The position numbers and the translations under genes are program-made. From Gentiana macrophylla (taxonomy: Eukaryota > Streptophyta > Magnoliopsida > Gentianales > Gentianaceae), in assembly GCA_026214975.1 (NCBI GenBank), contig CM047815.1:66285852-66349851 (forward strand): a DNA stretch of 64,000 bases, written 5' to 3'. Below are positions 59,475 through 64,000 of this stretch, piece by piece. Numbering within the stretch: position 1 is the stretch's first letter; each line of letters starts with the position of its first letter. Under the pieces are notes generated by a model, which worked only from the letters and a program-made list of their open reading frames with translations, was not told the DNA's origin and searched no databases.

Positions 59475-60327
59475 TGTAAGGAAATCGATATTCTAACGCA
59501 GCGGAATTTAAAATTTTGATTTCCTAAACTAGATCGTTCTTCGAATAATGCAATAAACACGTTAAGGGGGTTGGCAGTTATACCTCAATGATCTTAAAGA
59601 TCGCCGCTTTGACCGCCAACGGAGAGTAGTTCAATCGCGCAAGCCGCCCACGCGTCCGGCCTCTATCGCTTATCCACACGAACTCCTTGCCGGAATCCTT
59701 CCTAGGATTGCTATTGAAAAGCTCCAGATTGTTAGACCGGACTTTTTCTTCCTCACAACCTCACAACAAAAGCCCCTTTCTTTTGCACAAGAAAACTAGC
59801 TCTAAGAATTTTCTCTCAAGAATAATGAACTCTTGGAAGATTGGTGTGTCTAAGAGCTTGGCAATCCCTCTTATTTATAAGGGGGGGCGGCCTTGATGCT
59901 TGGGGAGGAGGAGAAGAAAACTTCTTTCCAATAAAATTAAGGAAAGTTAATTAATGTGATTGATCTCTCTTTCCATAATTTATTTTTCTCCAATAACTTT
60001 TATTAAATAAATTATGATCTTACCATAAATCTTATTTTCTCAAAATCAATTAATATCACATATTAATTATTATGGTATATTTATTAATTAAATTGCACAA
60101 TCCAAGTGTGACATGTTCACACCTAAATGGCGCCACCTTCTCCATAAAATAACTTATGGAAAATTCTTTTAATTAACATAATTTGTATATATAATTAATA
60201 TCTTGTATTTTATTTATTCATAATAAATAAATACCACCATATTAATTTACCACTATAACCTTTATAGTCTAGAGATAAACTTTCCTTATTTGGTTATCAA
60301 CTATAACCGCATTTTAATCCGATTCTT
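59475..60327 (-). repeat. LARD-B 3' LTR, truncated
   Basis: Matches 61111-61965 with few differences; diverges abruptly at about 60327. TATA-like CTTATAAATAAG on the minus strand at about 59870-59881. Confidence 0.88.
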
Positions 60328-61097
60328 AATTCACTTAATTAATTTGGTTTAATTATGGTCTCATCTACTTATGTGCATATTACTACGATATCATATAAAG
60401 TAAAACATACACAACATTCCGCGCATAAAATAACCGGTATGATCATGGACTTTTCCTAGGTACGGTTTCGAATACAAACTGACGAAACCGCGGGTCACAA
60501 ACTAAGGGTATCTGCAACCGCCAATAGGATCTTTATTGTTGTACGCCAATGGGTTCTTTATCTCTCCTTGGTCTTCAACTTCTTGCTCCATTCTTGTTAC
60601 ATAATAAATAATTATACCCGCCACACAAGGGGGGAGCCAACGGGAATGGGATAATTGCAAAAAGTAAACTAGGTCACGTTCTTCATAACGGCCTAGGACA
60701 ATTTTTTTTCAAAAAAAACCAACATAAAGAATACATTCCCATCTATCCTATTGGTCGAGTCCATGATCAATCGGGGTCCATATAATCACATTATATCTAC
60801 ACATCTAATTTATACTATCATATCTTATAAGAAGATTAAGTTTTAATTCTAACTACTCAAGCGTCTTCATTAAATCAAATAATTAAATAACTTTTAATTA
60901 ATTATATGACTTAATCGATTTATCTATGCACAATAAATATCACGACACGAGAAGTCGAACCCCCCATCGAATTTATGGAGGAGTGGGTTCACCGAGAAGC
61001 CATCACTCATCCTCGACTTAACGCATCATGATTTGAATCTTGCATCTATCGATTACTACGCAATTATCTAATGCTTATTGCTTAAGCTCGAAGCCTT

Positions 61098-61109
61098 TCT
61101 CTGATACCA
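61098..61109 (-). other. Primer binding site of LARD-B (tRNA-iMet)
   Basis: Minus strand TGGTATCAGAGA, one base after the LTR end; 11 bases match the usual site. Confidence 0.88.
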
Positions 61110-61110
61110 C

Positions 61111-62961
61111 TGTAAGGAAATCGATATTCTAACGCAGCGGAATTTAAATTTTTGATTTCCTAAACTAGATCGTTCTTCGAATAATGCAATAAACACGTTA
61201 AGGGGGTTAGCAGTTATACCTCAATGATCTTAAAGATCGTCGCTTTGACCGCCAACGGAGAGTAGTTCAATGCGCAAGCCGTCCACGCGTCCGGCCTCTA
61301 TCGCTTATCCACACGAACTCCTTGCCGGAATCCTTCCTAGGATTGCTATTGAAAAGCTCCGGTTGCTAGACCGGACTTTTTCTTCCCTCACAACCTCACA
61401 ACAAAAGCCCCTTTCTTTTGCACAAGAAAACTAGCTCTAAGAATTTTTCTCTCAAGAATAATGAACTCTTGGAAGAATGGTGTGTCTAAGAGCTTGGCAA
61501 TCCCTCTTATTTATAAGGGGGAGGGGCGGCCTTGATGCTTGGGGAGGAGGAGAAGAAAACTTCTTTCCAATAAAATTAAGGAAAGTTAATTAATGTGATT
61601 GATCTCTCTTTCCATAATTTATTTTTCTCCAATAACTTTTATTAAATAAATTATGATCTTACCATAAATCTTATTTTCTCAAAATCAATTAATATCACAT
61701 ATTAATTATTATGGTATATTTATTAATTAAATTGCACAATCCAAGTGTGACATGTTCACACCTAAATGGCGCCACCTTCTCCATAAAATAACTTATGGAA
61801 AATTCTTTTAATTAACATAATTTGTATATATAATTAATATCTTGTATTTTATTTATTCATAATAAATAAATACCACCATATTAATTTACCACTATAACCT
61901 TTATAGTCTAGAGATAAACTTTCCTTATTTGGTTATCAACTATAACCGCATTTTAATCCGATTCGAAGTTCATATGTGTGTGACCCGATAGGCTTCCGAA
62001 TATGTTGGCCGTAGACACAAAGTGCAATTTACTAAAATGCCCTTCATACCTAACGATCATGGGATAGCGTCTAGCAACACACCGTGACCCCCAATCATCG
62101 GAAGAGTCAAAAGCAATGACTACTACCTTTCATGTGAAGTAGTTACCGTGTAACTTACAATCTATATCGTAATAATATCCATACAATCGTATCTCGAGTG
62201 TCAATACATTGACGATCGTATCTTATAATCTGGATATCACGCTCTCTCGGAATAACACATTTACTCCCACTTTGCAAAGATTCTCGAGAGCTAGACATTC
62301 CTTATAAGAAGGCCATTTCGGATATTCGATCCCAATCATAGGATACGCGATTCCCGGACGACCAATCATGTATACTCCGCGATGCTTCAATATCATACCC
62401 AATCACTACCGCATGATCGCCCGTGGTTAGGAGAAATCTCAATAGTGTCAAAGCATGACAATCCACACCGTGATGCCATGAAGACTCCGGTCAAAAGGAT
62501 AATTACACAACCGCCACATAGTGTGACACTTAATATAAGTGGGTCAGTCTAACGTACGCATTCTCTAATACACGTCCACGTACAGTCCAAGTGTCTCTAC
62601 ACTTTGATAGACGAGATCTATCCCTACCTTCTAAAAGATAGAAGACATCCAATACGTGCTAGTCTGATTATACTATCAATGTCCCATTTGATAATACTTA
62701 AGACTAGAGACATTTAAGCACCAAACTTGTTATAGTTATTAGAGATCTCATCAACCATAATCACTATCATGGTTTCTCTATCACAGATTGATACTAGGGA
62801 CGTTACTATATACATACAACAAATGAAGATAAACAATATATAATAACATAAGTGCTTTTATTAATCATAATAAACTTATTACATGAACTAAATAGACTGT
62901 AAATGACCCGACCCGGTCGGATCCGGTCCAACCCGATTGGGTTTAGGACACCTTTCCAACA
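61111..62961 (-). repeat. LARD-B 5' LTR (1851 bp)
   Basis: Minus strand TGTTGGAAAGGTGTCC to CGATTTCCTTACA. TATA-like CTTATAAATAAG at about 61505-61516. Confidence 0.93.
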
Positions 62962-64000
62962 GTGCCAACGGTCCATCTCGGTGTTTATTTCCGCACTAGT
63001 ATACATGTTTAGATTGTATGAGTAGAACCGGAAAATTGCCATGACATGCATCATATCATGAATTCCACTCTATATGCATACATGTAGAAATTAATTCAAG
63101 GAATTAGTTAGGCATGTATAAAAACACACGATTAGTTTTAATTAATTGTTTGATATTAATTAGAAACTAATTAGGGTAAAAACCGAGGAACACGGGTTTT
63201 TTCAATCGTCGAGGTTGGGTGATGGATTCTCGGTGAATCCCACTGCAAAAGCATAAGGAGTAAAATCCGAAACCTCGTGGTTAAGGTGTTGGATTCTCGG
63301 TGAATTCCACCTTACCTAAGACGAGATTACGTTTTTGTTCCGTAGTGTCTACGTGAATGTTTGATGTTTAAGGATTGGATAATCACGGGCAAGCAGGTTG
63401 AAAGTGGTTTAACCACGGTTGGGTGGTCAACGAGTAGCTACGGCTTAATCGACTTCACCCTCCACGTGTGGCGTTTTCACGAAGGTCCGCAATGCGAGCC
63501 ATCCGAAGAGCCACTACGGCTCAACGGAGCTCTCCTAGCCTTGACCCGTCCGGCGCCACATATGTTCTAACGAATAGGTCGGGTGGGCTAGCCCACATAA
63601 CCGACAACATTCGGGCCTATGATTTATTGTTCCTTAATGTAACATCAAGTCCAAAAACATGATCAATAAACCCACCACTTTTTCAAAATATTGAGTGGGA
63701 GCGGGAGAAGCGGCGATACCGACCCCACGGCCTCTACTTGTTGACACAAGCAACGTGAGAGAATGGTGACGCCTCATGCCGGCTTTGATTTCGCCCCTAA
63801 GGAAGGCCTTCACCGCTATCAAAATTCAAGGCTTGGTCTCCGAAAGGATAGGATTTTGGGTACTCATTGAGCCACCGACCGACCCTAGGCGGCACACTGG
63901 GTCTATCTAAAGATCTCAAACAAGAGGTCACACTCATAAAGGTATTTTGGTAATACCTTGGCTGAAAAAAGGAAAGGTGATTGACGATCACAAATGAGAT

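Larger units (their letters stand above)
59475..62961 (-). mobile_element. LARD-B: minus-strand LTR element with a truncated 3' LTR
   Basis: Flanked by the duplication GTGCC (59470-59474 and 62962-62966). On the minus strand the 5' LTR runs 62961 to 61111 (TGTTGGAAAGGTGTCC to TTTCCTTACA), followed by the primer site TGGTATCAGAG. At the low end only 853 bp of the other LTR remain (59475-60327), matching 61111-61965; the U3 half is missing. The 770 bp between them (60328-61098) has no gene. The intact outer ends and the duplication show insertion as a unit, then an internal deletion. Confidence 0.9.
50978..64000 (+). mobile_element. LARD-A copy 2, 5' LTR and part of the internal region; two nested elements
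   Basis: The LTR starts TGTTAGGTGTAGTGCCCG at 50978 like copy 1, is split at 51699 by the Tat-like element, resumes at 57598 and ends CCTTCA at 58593. The primer site and internal region follow and match copy 1 (for example GAGATGGATTGGGGTTGGCA at 58729 and about 14535). LARD-B interrupts it at 59475-62961. The element continues beyond the window. No coding domains seen. Confidence 0.9.

Overview
The window is plant nuclear DNA, probably from a eudicot, and it is almost entirely nested transposable elements. The plant assignment rests on Sirevirus-like Ty1/copia and Tekay-like Ty3/gypsy retrotransposons, initiator-tRNA-Met and tRNA-Asp primer sites, and Helitrons with introns that carry RPA-like genes. 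I found no intact ordinary host gene, tRNA or rRNA. About 570 bp (39282-39851) could not be assigned to any element.

Layout. (1) 1-7304 is the 3' part of a copia element: decayed RT/RNase H, an extra ORF and a 3' LTR. It is inserted in the RT of a second copia element, 7305-11057. (2) That element sits in one LTR of a minus-strand Tekay-like gypsy element (11058-11415 plus 32304-39281). (3) Helitron 1 (about 11416-32303, minus strand) is inserted in a TA repeat of the same gypsy LTR. It carries a Rep/helicase gene and a multi-exon RPA-like gene. (4) A complete 9.2 kb LTR element without recognisable genes (12558-21785, called LARD-A here) sits in an intron of that RPA-like gene. (5) Helitron 2 starts at 39852 and runs to at least 50977, also minus strand, again with Rep/helicase and RPA-like genes. 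A solo LTR (47527-49029) splits its Rep/helicase gene. (6) A second LARD-A starts at 50978 and leaves the window. Its 5' LTR is split by a complete non-autonomous Tat-like element (51700-57597), and its internal region by a minus-strand element, LARD-B (59475-62961).

How the parts work together. Both Helitrons have a HUH nuclease/PIF1-type helicase upstream of an RPA-like single-strand-binding protein, on one strand, with a terminal hairpin at the 3' end. Both also carry the same threefold 27-28 bp repeat upstream of Rep. All coding genes here are damaged by stops and frameshifts. Some lesions are single-base indels in homopolymer runs, so consensus errors in the assembly cannot be excluded for those.

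The most unusual structures are six short hairpins in the Tat-like element that share one loop sequence but have different, internally complementary stems; a conserved GC-rich hairpin just downstream of the TATA box in its LTRs; arrays of short palindromes in two unrelated LTR families; and the shared Helitron leader repeat.
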